DNA from: a virus
IMG/VR virus record: IMGVR_UViG_3300046461_000092
Span: 1 to 32,263 of that record
Strand: one strand, 5' to 3'
DNA length: 32,263 nucleotides
Of the stretch, positions 24,181-32,188 are shown one piece after another. The translations under genes were made by a program, and so were the position numbers. Below the pieces are notes generated by a model. The model ran no database searches and was not told the DNA's origin. It saw only the letters and a list, made by a program, of their open reading frames with translations. Each line of letters opens with the position of its first letter. Position 1 is the first letter of the stretch.

Positions 24181-24836
24181 ACCGCGAGCCGCCGATAGGG
24201 CGAGATCAGGCCTTCGATCATGGCGCTGACGCCGGTGATGTGAGCGCCGGCACTGGCTTTGGTGTTCAGATCGAAATAGCGCACGCGGTTATCGCCGGCC
24301 CAGACATCCTGCACGCCGGCATGAAGACCGCGCGCCGACAGCATGCGATCGTCGCGGATCGACTCGATGCAGGCCCGCCCCAGTGCCGCCGGAGCGTCAT
24401 CAGGCAGGTTATAGCCGCCGCTATAGGTCGCGACGATCTTCGCCTGCTGCGGAAAGAAATACGACCAATAAGGCCAGTAGCCGTGAAGGCGGTAGATAAG
24501 CCCGGCATTCTCATCGATCTCGTAAAAGCTTGGATCGACTTCGGCGCCGCCGATCGTGAGCGACTGGAAATCCGTCACCGGGTAACGCGATAGGTTGAGC
24601 GTATCGCCGCAATGATCGCTGCGCCCAACGCGAAAAGTTTCGACCACGGTTTGCAACGCGAATACCCGGCCGCACAATTCGGCGAGGATGCGCGAGTTCT
24701 CGGTGATGTCGGCCTGCACGGCGGCATCGTTTGCCGGGCTGCTGGTGAGCTTAAACTCGGCGTTGACCTTCTCGACCGTCGTCAGGTCATAGATCACATC
24801 GGAGGTTTGATCGATCACGGTCAGGAACTGGTGCAT
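24177..24836 (-). CDS. Head-tail connector protein (gp6-like)
   Basis: A 219-residue protein of connector type: helical segments, then beta pattern V-T-D-F-Q-S-L-T-I-G-G, then Y-S-G-G-Y-N-L-P-D-D-A-P-A-A-L-G-R-A-C-I-E-S-I (residues about 137-160), a hallmark of gp6/YqbG-type connectors that attach to the portal ring. It overlaps the small upstream gene by 16 bases and the downstream DUF115-like gene by 4. The next neck genes are found 14.7 kb further downstream, which is unusual. Confidence 0.85.
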   Translation of the reverse strand: MHQFLTVIDQTSDVIYDLTTVEKVNAEFKLTSSPANDAAVQADITENSRILAELCGRVFALQTVVETFRVGRSDHCGDTLNLSRYPVTDFQSLTIGGAEVDPSFYEIDENAGLIYRLHGYWPYWSYFFPQQAKIVATYSGGYNLPDDAPAALGRACIESIRDDRMLSARGLHAGVQDVWAGDNRVRYFDLNTKASAGAHITGVSAMIEGLISPYRRLAV

Positions 24837-25090
24837 TTTTTAGCCACGTTTAGGCCGTCGCCAAAGACCAAGACCTTTACGCCGGGAAGATATCTTTCGA
24901 AGTGCGCTTTTAGCCTGTCTGCTGTATTTTTAGTAATCATTCCCGGCGCAGTGAGGACGACGGTGTCGCCAGGTTTTAGATCAAGTTTGGCAATTTCAAA
25001 TTGGAGTTTTCCTAATCGAACAGCGTCCAACTCACGTTCGCAATCACGCAAACGATCGCGGTAATGATCGCGCTCCTCGCGCAAAGTCAT
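24821..25090 (-). CDS. Small protein sharing a short motif with the portal
   Basis: An 89-residue protein. I use the ATG at 25090; a GTG at 25111 is also possible, and neither has a good ribosome binding site. The N-terminal half is a charged coiled-coil-like helix (REERDHYRDRLRDCEREL). The second half is L-K-P-G-D-T-V-V-L-T-A-P-G followed by a helix and K-V-L-V-F-G-D-G-L. This pattern (LKPGD ... helix ... KVLVL) belongs to a family of small phage proteins. Twenty residues are 80 percent identical to a segment of the portal (positions 24896-24955 against 26561-26620). The gene looks more AT-rich than its neighbours, suggesting separate origin. Confidence 0.7.
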   Translation of the reverse strand: MTLREERDHYRDRLRDCERELDAVRLGKLQFEIAKLDLKPGDTVVLTAPGMITKNTADRLKAHFERYLPGVKVLVFGDGLNVAKKCTSS

Positions 25091-25104
25091 TGTGTTGTGA
25101 AGGA

Positions 25105-25968
25105 TTACCACTTCTTGCCGTCCGGTCCCATCTGCGTCAGATCGCGACCGTCACGGCCGGGCGGCCCTGGCGGTCCGATGACAGATTCGCCGTCCTTGCC
25201 GTCGCGGCCACGCTTGGTGATCAACACCCAATCTTTCGAACCTTGCCCCGGCTTGGCCGAGGTGGCGCATTGCGCGAGCCAGGTCGAACCGTCCCAGGTG
25301 ACGACGTTCTGCGGCTCGTATTTGTTCTCGGCGCGCCAGATGCCGACCCAGCGCATATAATGCAGCTGATGCCGCACTTCCTTGACCACGGCACCGCCGC
25401 GCAGCCATTTATGCACGAGCACGCCGTCGTCGGTGACCTCCTCGATCATATCGTCGATCGACAGGCCGTCCTTGCCATCGCGGCCGTCCTTGCCGTCTTT
25501 CCCCGCCGGCCCCGGAACTCCGTCGGCGCCTTTGACGACGCCGAGCGTGCCGACGGTGCCATCGGTCATGGTGACGACGAGGCTGTCGCCGCGATCGATG
25601 AAGGCGCTGGCAAGACCGATGCCGTCGTGGCCATCGTGGCCATCTTTACCCGGCAGTCCTTGCGGACCGGGTTCGCCTTTTTCGCCGATTCCCTTCTCGC
25701 CGCGCTCGCCGGCAGGACCGATAATCGATTGACCATCCTTGCCGTCTTGGCCGTCCTTACCGGGCGGACCTTGCGGACCGGGCGGACCAGGAACTTCCGG
25801 CCGGTTCAGCAGCGCTTGAAAGGTTTGCATATCTTCGCGCATCTCAGCCAGCGCGGACTTGAGCTCGGCAATCTCCGCATGAGCCGCCTTCAATTTTTCG
25901 CCAATGACGTCTTTGACCTCGCGCACCACATAATCGCCGAGCAATTCCGCGGTTGCGAGATCAAACAT
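25105..25968 (-). CDS. Collagen-like head or fibre protein
   Basis: A 287-residue protein. Residues about 20-55 form a helical coiled coil (KLKAAHAEIAELKSALAEM), a likely trimerisation unit. Residues about 61-117, 147-168 and 254-274 are G-X-Y collagen repeats (PGPPGPQGPPGKDGQDGKDG type). A beta segment (residues about 118-146) and a W/Y-rich carbohydrate-module-like segment (W-R-A-E-N-K-Y-E-P-Q-N-V-V-T-W-D-G-S-T-W, residues about 211-230) lie between them. Phage collagen-like proteins form trimeric fibres. The ATG lies inside the end of the portal gene (overlap 8 bases), so it is made next to the portal. Confidence 0.85.
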   Translation of the reverse strand: MFDLATAELLGDYVVREVKDVIGEKLKAAHAEIAELKSALAEMREDMQTFQALLNRPEVPGPPGPQGPPGKDGQDGKDGQSIIGPAGERGEKGIGEKGEPGPQGLPGKDGHDGHDGIGLASAFIDRGDSLVVTMTDGTVGTLGVVKGADGVPGPAGKDGKDGRDGKDGLSIDDMIEEVTDDGVLVHKWLRGGAVVKEVRHQLHYMRWVGIWRAENKYEPQNVVTWDGSTWLAQCATSAKPGQGSKDWVLITKRGRDGKDGESVIGPPGPPGRDGRDLTQMGPDGKKW

Positions 25969-27292
25969 TGGCCAATCCTCTGCGGATGGTCCGCAACATC
26001 AGCTTGGCCGCGGCAGCCGACGGCAATGCTGGTGTTGACGGAGCCGGCGGCGTTGGCGCGGGCGGCGGCTTGTTGTCGGGACGTTTATCGAGCGGGTAAT
26101 ATTGCTGCTGCAGGTATGGCGTATCGCCGCCAGCGACGGGGCTGTAATCGAATTCCGCCCGCGCTTCGTTCGGTGCGACGATGCCGGCGCCGACCATTTT
26201 CGCAAAAGCATCGACTTTGCGTGCCGTGTCCATGCGCAGCAAGCCATCGAGGTCAAACTCGACATAATAGCCGGAAGGCAATTCCAGTCCGGATCGCAGC
26301 AAGCGCTCGATCTGCTCAATGTGGATCTGCAGACAGCCGGAATAGTAAATTTGGTCCATTGCCTCGACGTTATCGTACGTTGGCGCGCCCTCAACGCCGA
26401 TCTTGAACGGCGGCACGCCGAACGAGGTGCAGACTTTCTTGTCGCTGAGATCAAGTTGCTTGACCAATTCGGCATCAACGGCATTTTGCGTCATTGGATC
26501 GAATTTGAGCCCGTCGCCGAGCACCGCAACCTTGCCCTGGTTTTCCGCGGTATAATTCATTTCCCAATGGGCCTTGAGCCGGTCGGCGGTTTCCTTGTTG
26601 ATGACGCCTGGCGCGGTGAGCACGCCGGACGGCCGCGCTGCGTTGCCGAAAAAGCGATCGGAATATTTCAGAATGCGCAGCGCTTGCGCCGCCGGTAGAT
26701 GATTGGCGTAGATCGGACTTAGACCCCAGAGCGGATGATAAAACGCGTTCATCCGATCGTGGATGATCTCGCTGGCCGGCACCATAATATTCTCCTGCTC
26801 GCCGGCCAGGATATCACGCTGCAGTTGATAGAGGATCGATCCGTCGGGACCGACCATCGGCCGCACCCGGCCAGGGTCAAGGATGAACATTTCGCTGACG
26901 ACGTTGCGGCCATCGCGTTTTTTGAGCACATAGGTATTGCCGTTGATCAGCTTGGAAAACATCCATTGTTCGAAAAACTGGATGCTGTTCTGATAGCTGT
27001 TTGGTTCCTCGATGACGTTGTCGAGCGGAGAATTTTCGACTTCCTGGCCGATGCCGTCGGCATCCTCCTCCAATAACTGCACTTCCATTTTGGCGATATC
27101 GCCGGCAATCAGCGAAATGCAGCGGAACACAGTTGTATTGGCGAGAATGTTCTCGACCGGCAACGGGTCATTGCGCTGCCAGGCGCCGGTATATGGCTCG
27201 TTGATACGCAGCCAGCCCCGCGTGTAATCAATGCCGCTGGGCGGGACCGATAGTTGCTTGCGAATGATGATCTCGCGGCCGAAGAGTTTCAT
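25961..27292 (-). CDS. Portal protein (HK97 family)
   Basis: A 443-residue protein with the order of segments of HK97-type portals: T-T-V-F-R-C-I-S-L-I-A-G-D-I-A near residue 55, helical and beta segments leading to I-I-H-D-R-M near 176, then a L-T-A-P-G ... T-A-D-R-L-K-A-H-W-E block near residue 225 and a helical middle domain. The C-terminal 50 residues are Pro-rich (PPPAPTPPAPSTP) and probably flexible. It makes the dodecameric ring through which DNA is packaged. It starts with an ATGA overlap of the preceding small gene and precedes the collagen-like gene. Length is close to the family norm. Confidence 0.93.
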   Translation of the reverse strand: MKLFGREIIIRKQLSVPPSGIDYTRGWLRINEPYTGAWQRNDPLPVENILANTTVFRCISLIAGDIAKMEVQLLEEDADGIGQEVENSPLDNVIEEPNSYQNSIQFFEQWMFSKLINGNTYVLKKRDGRNVVSEMFILDPGRVRPMVGPDGSILYQLQRDILAGEQENIMVPASEIIHDRMNAFYHPLWGLSPIYANHLPAAQALRILKYSDRFFGNAARPSGVLTAPGVINKETADRLKAHWEMNYTAENQGKVAVLGDGLKFDPMTQNAVDAELVKQLDLSDKKVCTSFGVPPFKIGVEGAPTYDNVEAMDQIYYSGCLQIHIEQIERLLRSGLELPSGYYVEFDLDGLLRMDTARKVDAFAKMVGAGIVAPNEARAEFDYSPVAGGDTPYLQQQYYPLDKRPDNKPPPAPTPPAPSTPALPSAAAAKLMLRTIRRGLANV

Positions 27293-27483
27293 TCGGCGTC
27301 GGCACTATCTTCGGCTTGCATGTCGCGGCGTTGATATTTGCGTTTGCTCGGCGCTTCGATAGCGAGGCCGGCGCGCTTTAACACATCGGCCTCGGCATCA
27401 TTGACATCGAATTGATCGCCCGGCTGCAACGCGGCGCCGCCGATAATCGGAAAGGAAAAAGCTTTTTCGGCGATCAATCTCAT
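27289..27483 (-). CDS. Small protein between capsid and portal genes
   Basis: A 64-residue protein. The ATG at 27483 (MRLIAEKAFSF) is chosen because only this part reads as a protein of the known type; the open frame further upstream covers the intergenic region and the capsid stop. It has G-G-A-A-L-Q-P-G-D-Q-F-D-V-N-D-A-E-A-D-V-L-K-R-A-G-L-A-I-E, a common small head-module pattern, then a basic and acidic tail. It overlaps the portal start by 4 bases. The function is unknown. Confidence 0.65.
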   Translation of the reverse strand: MRLIAEKAFSFPIIGGAALQPGDQFDVNDAEADVLKRAGLAIEAPSKRKYQRRDMQAEDSADAE

Positions 27484-27539
27484 TGGCTTGCACTCCGATA
27501 CCTGCGGGCGGACGCCGCGCGTGCGACTTCCGCCCTGTT

Positions 27540-27565
27540 CGCAATCGCCACTCCGAACGATTGCG
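27540..27565 (-). other. Stem-loop between capsid and small-protein genes
   Basis: An 8-bp perfect inverted repeat CGCAATCG/CGATTGCG with a 10-base loop starts 8 bases after the TAA of the capsid gene. There is no T run after it, so it is not a typical intrinsic terminator. It could reduce downstream transcription or translation, or protect the capsid mRNA 3-prime end. Confidence 0.5.
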
Positions 27566-27572
27566 CTTGCGC

Positions 27573-29801
27573 TTAGTGCGCGGTGGCAACACCGCCGTAG
27601 GTGGCGCTGGTGATGTAATAAACCGCCGCGTCGATGGCTTTGACCCAGGTGATGAACCGTTCGGCCTTGATGCCGACCATGTTCTGCTGCCACAGGCTGA
27701 CAACGCCAGTCGGTGGCGTTGCCGGCGCGCTGTCGGCCTGCACCGAGGCCTCGGTGCTGATATCGATAGCGATGCCGCCATCTTGGGCGATGAGGATATT
27801 TTGCGGCCGCATCAACACGATTTGGCCGGCCGTCAGATTCGGCGTTACGAACACCGGGAATCCGAGCAGCGTGCCGCCGGTGTTATTGATGCCGGGGAAG
27901 GCCTCGACGCCCAGTGTGGTCCGCAGCATGCCGATGGCCACAGCGTTCGCTGGCTCCATCACCCAGACCAATCCGTCAAGCGGAATGTTGAACAGATTGA
28001 AGTGAGCAAATGCTTGCTTCACATCATTGATCAGAGCGTCGATCGTCGTGCCGGATGCCGGATCATTCGCCGCGCCGTTGGTGATTGATGCCGGCGAGAC
28101 GTTGGACACGGCGGTTACCGTAGGATCGAAGAACTGCTTGTCGATGAAGGTGGCGATGGCATTGGCCAACGTATCGCGGACAATGCCCTCGATCGCCGGA
28201 TTGCTGAACTGCGCGAGCTCTTGGGTAAAAAGCACAATGTTGGCACACTTGGCCCAGCGCAACGTCACCGTATCGAATGCGAGCTTGCCGACCGGCTTTG
28301 ATGCACCTTCACCAACCCATGACGACACCACGGCACCGGTCTGCCGCGGAATGCGGACATTGAAAGGCACGTTGGTGAAGCCCGGAATTCTCGACAGCAC
28401 TGTGCGGCCCCACAGATACTCGATGAACGATCCCGGCAGATTGCTGGCATAGATCAATTCCGTGGCCCAGGTCGACGCGGTTGTGGTGCCTGCGGCCACC
28501 GCGGCCTTGAGGTACATTTCGACCTCTGGCGTGTCAGGATAGTGTTGCCTGGCCAATTCGGCGGCGTTGGCATGTTCCTTATGCGCCACCAGTTTGCAGA
28601 TCACTGCGCGGGCGAGGAGATTCTCCCGCGGCACCATCGATTTAACGGAAATGATCGACGACGAACCGCGACTTTCGGCGGCGCGATCCGGCGATGAGCC
28701 GTCGATCGGCTTGGCTGCTGCTTTATTGAGCTTTTCCATCTTCCGGCAATCGGACAATTCGCGATCGACGCCCTCGATCTTTGTCATCAAGTCGTCGAAC
28801 TCGGTTTGCTCGGTCTCGTCCTTGGTCCGGCCTTCGTCCGTTACCTTCTGACTGATCGTCTCTAGCGCGGCGACGTTTGCGGCGCGCGTCGCCTCCAAGT
28901 TGGTGATGCGCTCCGTGATCGTGAGTTTGGCCATAACGGCCCCCTTCGGTTTGACACTGATTGATCTCGCCGAGGCGCCGGCCGGTTTGCTTTTGCCTGT
29001 GTCGCCAGGCATTGCCTTCTGGGCGTTATCCCACGCCGCGCTGCATTGATCCTCGGCATCTGTGGAATCGCCCATTGCCGAGGTGCAGCGGTCCATGAAA
29101 TCTTGTTCGCTCTCGCCGGATTGCGGTTCCGGCGGCGTCTGCTTCTGGCCAGTCGCGGCCCGCAGTTTGGTATCGATTTGCTTGATGATGGTGATCGAGG
29201 CGGCAGCGTTGGCCGGGATCGTCACCGCGCTGAGCTCGAGCCACGACCATTTCTTGATGGTGCGGCCCCAGTTCGAGCCCTTGATTGGTTCGCTTTCCAG
29301 ATCCTTGAAACCAATACTCAGACCTCTAACAAGACCGTGCTTGATGGATTGCCAGGCCTCGTCGAGCCGATCCTTCAATTTGCCGGGATCGGTGACCTTG
29401 GCGAGCTGAATGCCGACCTCGATGCCGTCATCGGTCACGTTGGCGGTGCGGACGTGGCCAATCGGCTGTCGCGAATCATGTTGCCAAAGGAACGGGATTG
29501 GCAGCTTGAAGAGAGCGCCGCGCGGCTCAACCACATCTTCCATCAAATCAGTCTGCGGTGTGGTCGCCATGCCGCTGATGACGCGTTGTTCTTCATCAAA
29601 CGATTTGATGCTGAGCAGGCTATAGGCGCGCTCGACGCCGGCCGATTTCTTCGAGTCGCGCCATTGCCGGAAGCACATTGCCGAGGCCTGCGCGCGGCCG
29701 TCCGGCGTATTGTCCACCGTGCCGTCGCCAACAACGACGCCAATGCAGCGGCTGACAAATTCCTGCTCGGTCTCGTTCTTGTTCGGGTTAGGCAAAGGCA
29801 T
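27573..29801 (-). CDS. Fused prohead protease and major capsid protein (HK97-type)
   Basis: A 742-residue protein; the ATG at 29801 (MPLPNPNKN) is chosen because GGAGG lies 5 bases upstream. Residues about 55-210 are a prohead protease of the HK97/U35 type, with probable catalytic His in F-L-W-Q-H-D (H108) and Ser in G-L-S-I-G-F (S162). A Cys-containing motif occurs before (F-V-S-R-C-I ... A-M-C-F-R-Q-W) and again after the protease (F-M-D-R-C-T ... Q-C-S-A-A-W). Residues about 290-355 form a scaffold-like coiled coil. Residues about 400-742 are an HK97-fold capsid subunit. An internal ATG with its own ribosome binding site (M290) would give a separate capsid chain. The fused form is known from other phages. 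Confidence 0.9.
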   Translation of the reverse strand: MPLPNPNKNETEQEFVSRCIGVVVGDGTVDNTPDGRAQASAMCFRQWRDSKKSAGVERAYSLLSIKSFDEEQRVISGMATTPQTDLMEDVVEPRGALFKLPIPFLWQHDSRQPIGHVRTANVTDDGIEVGIQLAKVTDPGKLKDRLDEAWQSIKHGLVRGLSIGFKDLESEPIKGSNWGRTIKKWSWLELSAVTIPANAAASITIIKQIDTKLRAATGQKQTPPEPQSGESEQDFMDRCTSAMGDSTDAEDQCSAAWDNAQKAMPGDTGKSKPAGASARSISVKPKGAVMAKLTITERITNLEATRAANVAALETISQKVTDEGRTKDETEQTEFDDLMTKIEGVDRELSDCRKMEKLNKAAAKPIDGSSPDRAAESRGSSSIISVKSMVPRENLLARAVICKLVAHKEHANAAELARQHYPDTPEVEMYLKAAVAAGTTTASTWATELIYASNLPGSFIEYLWGRTVLSRIPGFTNVPFNVRIPRQTGAVVSSWVGEGASKPVGKLAFDTVTLRWAKCANIVLFTQELAQFSNPAIEGIVRDTLANAIATFIDKQFFDPTVTAVSNVSPASITNGAANDPASGTTIDALINDVKQAFAHFNLFNIPLDGLVWVMEPANAVAIGMLRTTLGVEAFPGINNTGGTLLGFPVFVTPNLTAGQIVLMRPQNILIAQDGGIAIDISTEASVQADSAPATPPTGVVSLWQQNMVGIKAERFITWVKAIDAAVYYITSATYGGVATAH
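28932..28947 (-). promoter_or_regulatory. Internal ribosome binding site and ATG before the capsid domain
   Basis: On the minus strand GAAGGGGG (28947-28940) is followed after 5 bases by ATG (28934), in frame with the protease-capsid fusion. The codons from there read M-A-K-L-T-I-T-E-R-I-T, a typical start of a scaffold-capsid precursor. This suggests that the capsid precursor is made on its own as well as fused. Confidence 0.6.
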
Positions 29802-30021
29802 GGAGTCCTCCATGTACCCAATGCGGCAAGGCAATAACTGCTCCGAGCAATTGAAGGATCACATAGACGACGATGAGAACCAGGACGACGACCAACAAGA
29901 CATAAATGATTCTGCGAAATGGCTCAGGCAGAGGAATCAACGGCAATAATTGTTGAACGGCCCACCAAATCACACCAACTACAATCAAAGTGATGATGAT
30001 GCTGATAAGTGTGCCGATCAT
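29788..30021 (-). CDS. Two-helix small membrane protein (Thivi_2564-like)
   Basis: A 77-residue protein with two strongly hydrophobic segments (residues about 3-27 and 38-64) separated by P-L-P-E-P-F-R-R-I-I-Y. The pattern matches the Thivi_2564-type small membrane protein. A GGAG box lies 7 bases upstream of the ATG (30021). In phages such proteins may be holins, but its place between packaging and capsid genes is not the usual lysis position, so this is uncertain. Its stop overlaps the start of the protease-capsid gene by 14 bases. Confidence 0.75.
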   Translation of the reverse strand: MIGTLISIIITLIVVGVIWWAVQQLLPLIPLPEPFRRIIYVLLVVVLVLIVVYVILQLLGAVIALPHWVHGGLHAFA

Positions 30022-30087
30022 TGGTCTTCTCCGAGAGCAAAAGTGACGGCAGCAATCGCCACCGTCACCAACGCCTATTTCTCGTTT

Positions 30088-30450
30088 TTATTTCTTCGGG
30101 CCAGCGCCGCTACTGCCAGGGAAATATCCCCAGCCATAGGCGGGCGACCAACCCCAACCGCCTTCTGGAGGCGGCGGTTTCACCACTGACGGATCTTGCG
30201 GAATCTCCGGCGGCACCGGCGTCTCGGGCGGAAGAACAATCGGGTGCTCCGGATGTGGATACCCGCCAGGAGGAACCATCGGATGCTCAGGATGCGCGCC
30301 ACTAGCGCCGCCACCAGGCATCGGACCTCCGCCAACGCCCAGCCCAGTGGCCCAAGCGTAAGCGACAATTGTGCAAGGCACCGGCTTATCGCCTCCGGCC
30401 TTGCCCTTCGGGAACATCACGCCGCTCAGTGTCACTGGTACTGCTGCCAT
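30088..30450 (-). CDS. Proline/glycine-rich small head-module protein
   Basis: A 120-residue protein; the ATG at 30450 has GAGGAG upstream. The N-terminal part (MAAVPVTLSGVMFPKGKAGG) resembles a beta strand pair. The rest is low complexity with two P-E-H-P units, runs of Gly and Pro, and a Trp/Tyr-Gly tail (GGWGWSPAYGWGYFPG). It is probably largely unfolded or a flexible surface tail. It lies between the large terminase and the membrane protein genes. The function is unknown. Confidence 0.65.
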   Translation of the reverse strand: MAAVPVTLSGVMFPKGKAGGDKPVPCTIVAYAWATGLGVGGGPMPGGGASGAHPEHPMVPPGGYPHPEHPIVLPPETPVPPEIPQDPSVVKPPPPEGGWGWSPAYGWGYFPGSSGAGPKK

Positions 30451-30481
30451 TTTACACTCCTCTGTGAGATTGAACTGAAGG

Positions 30482-32188
30482 TCAGGCAAAGATCATCTGA
30501 TATTCCGGCGCACGCTGCGGGTTCTGCACCATCAAGGCCACCGCATCGAACAGCGCCATCGCAACGTCGATCTTAGCGTCGCCGGCATTCTGTTTCGTGG
30601 CGCGGATTGCCGTCGCGGTCGGCTCGATCTTGACATTAGAAACGCACCACGACATCAGCGCGCAATCAGAATGCCACAGCGTGCCGTTGGCCAGCTTGCG
30701 CTCCGCGGTCTTGAGCGCATTCATCATGCCGAAGCCCTGCGGCGCGCCGACCACGAGCTTGTTGTCCGGCGTGATCTGGATATTAGCCAAAGCGTCGATG
30801 AACTCGCCGAGGCCGGCCGGGTCGACCGCAACGCCGCGCAGAAGATTGCGGCCTTTGATGTCGCCGATGACCTCGATGATTTCGGAAATATCGCCGAGTT
30901 CGTCATCGACGATGGTCAGTTCGCCGCGTTGAGCGAAGTCCTGAAGCGTCGGCGCTATCGTTTGGCGCCTTTGCAGGACGCCGGAATGGCACCAACCGTG
31001 CGACCAGCACAGCCAATCCTGATTGTCTTTGGCTCGACCAAGGACGCACAGCCCGAACAGGTCATCAAGGCCGCCGCCATCGATGCCGACAACGACGGCC
31101 TCGCTGCGCTCGAGGAGGCTTTCGAGCGTCAGACCCGCCTTGGTTTGCTTTTCCCAAAATTCTGATCCCGGCCAGCGATCGGACCGGAGCGCGATGCCTA
31201 TCTCGACATTGAAATGCTGGCTGGCGAATAGCGCCAGCTCGGCCGGGCCCTTGCGCTCGGCATCAATTAAGGACGACCGGAGGAACTCGCCATCGACCGA
31301 GCGGCCGAGGTTCGGATTGACCAGCGGCCAATATTTCTCGTCCTTCCAGCCGCCGAATTTGGCCAGCTTCAACGGCAACTCATAGAGCACCGGCAAAAGC
31401 GGCTTCGGTAGTTTTAGCTTGCCGTCACGCACATCGCGCGCGCGCTCAAGCTCCGACTTGAACACGCCGGCCGGCGGCGCCTTCGATTGCGTCGTAATCT
31501 GGATCAGAAAACCGTCCGGCCGCGCGGCCAGCGCACCGCGGATCTCAAGGAAAATATCTGCCGCATGCGACTTTGTGGCGAAAACGTGGGTCTCGTCGAC
31601 CAACGTGCCCAGCGGCTTCGACCCGGTGACTACATCGACGTCGGCGGCCTTGATCTGCAGGAAGGCGCCGGTGTCTCGCCTCGTAATGCGGCGGATATTG
31701 TCCTGAATATGGAACAGCTTAACCAAGACCGGGTCGAGCTTGATAATGCCGCGCGCCTGGCGGAAGGAAATCCCGGCAACCTCGATGGTCGGCGCCAGAA
31801 AGGTGAACTCGGCATCCGGCCGCCGGTTGACAAGGATGGCAGCGACCATGATTGCCGCCGCGCCGGTCGACTTGCCGTTCTTCTTTGGCACCAGGAGGAA
31901 GAACTCTTGTATGGCGCGCCGATCAGTCGTGACGTCGTAGCAACCGAAAATCGCCTCGACGATGCGTTCAAACCATTGACCGCCAATGTTGCCGAGCCGC
32001 GGCGTGCTAATCACATCAGGCAATCGCAGTTGACGATAGGCCTTTAGTCCGCTCCTGGCTTCCGCTTCAAACAGTGGCAGGTTGGCGATTGGCACCTGAC
32101 CGGCGAGAATGCGCTCCTGCCAATCAATGCAGGATGTGTCCCAGATTAATTCGCTCGTTCGCCCGGTGTCCTGATGATATCGCCCCAT
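30482..32188 (-). CDS. terL: Large terminase subunit
   Basis: A 568-residue motor protein that cuts and pumps phage DNA into the prohead. ATPase: P-K-K-N-G-K-S-T at residues 101-108 (Walker A, the form usual in HK97/P335-like phages) and L-V-D-E-T-H at 196-201 (Walker B, acidic pair D198/E199). Nuclease: V-V-V-G-I-D-G-G-G with D370, D-P-A-G with D456, and D-A-K-I-D near 537-541 supply acidic residues of the RNase-H-like metal site. The N-terminus (W-D-T-S-C-I-D-W-Q-E-R-I) is typical. An in-frame TAG lies 22 bases upstream of the ATG (32212-32210), so the ATG at 32188 is close to the true start. It overlaps the preceding gene by 43 bases. Confidence 0.95.
   Translation of the reverse strand: MGRYHQDTGRTSELIWDTSCIDWQERILAGQVPIANLPLFEAEARSGLKAYRQLRLPDVISTPRLGNIGGQWFERIVEAIFGCYDVTTDRRAIQEFFLLVPKKNGKSTGAAAIMVAAILVNRRPDAEFTFLAPTIEVAGISFRQARGIIKLDPVLVKLFHIQDNIRRITRRDTGAFLQIKAADVDVVTGSKPLGTLVDETHVFATKSHAADIFLEIRGALAARPDGFLIQITTQSKAPPAGVFKSELERARDVRDGKLKLPKPLLPVLYELPLKLAKFGGWKDEKYWPLVNPNLGRSVDGEFLRSSLIDAERKGPAELALFASQHFNVEIGIALRSDRWPGSEFWEKQTKAGLTLESLLERSEAVVVGIDGGGLDDLFGLCVLGRAKDNQDWLCWSHGWCHSGVLQRRQTIAPTLQDFAQRGELTIVDDELGDISEIIEVIGDIKGRNLLRGVAVDPAGLGEFIDALANIQITPDNKLVVGAPQGFGMMNALKTAERKLANGTLWHSDCALMSWCVSNVKIEPTATAIRATKQNAGDAKIDVAMALFDAVALMVQNPQRAPEYQMIFA

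Noticed and set aside
24821-24836. AAAAAATG at the junction of the small gene and the connector as a frameshift site
   Set aside because: The codon phase does not allow a -1 slip with proper re-pairing, and the connector has its own ATG there. Simple overlap is enough.
25090-26406. A 438-codon plus-strand frame across the collagen-like and portal genes
   Set aside because: It runs antisense through two well-supported genes. Its residues (many Arg, Ala, Gly and His) are typical of antisense frames in GC-rich coding DNA.
29788-30021. The membrane protein as the phage holin
   Set aside because: No endolysin or spanin is nearby, and the gene lies between packaging and capsid genes. It is kept as an unassigned membrane protein.
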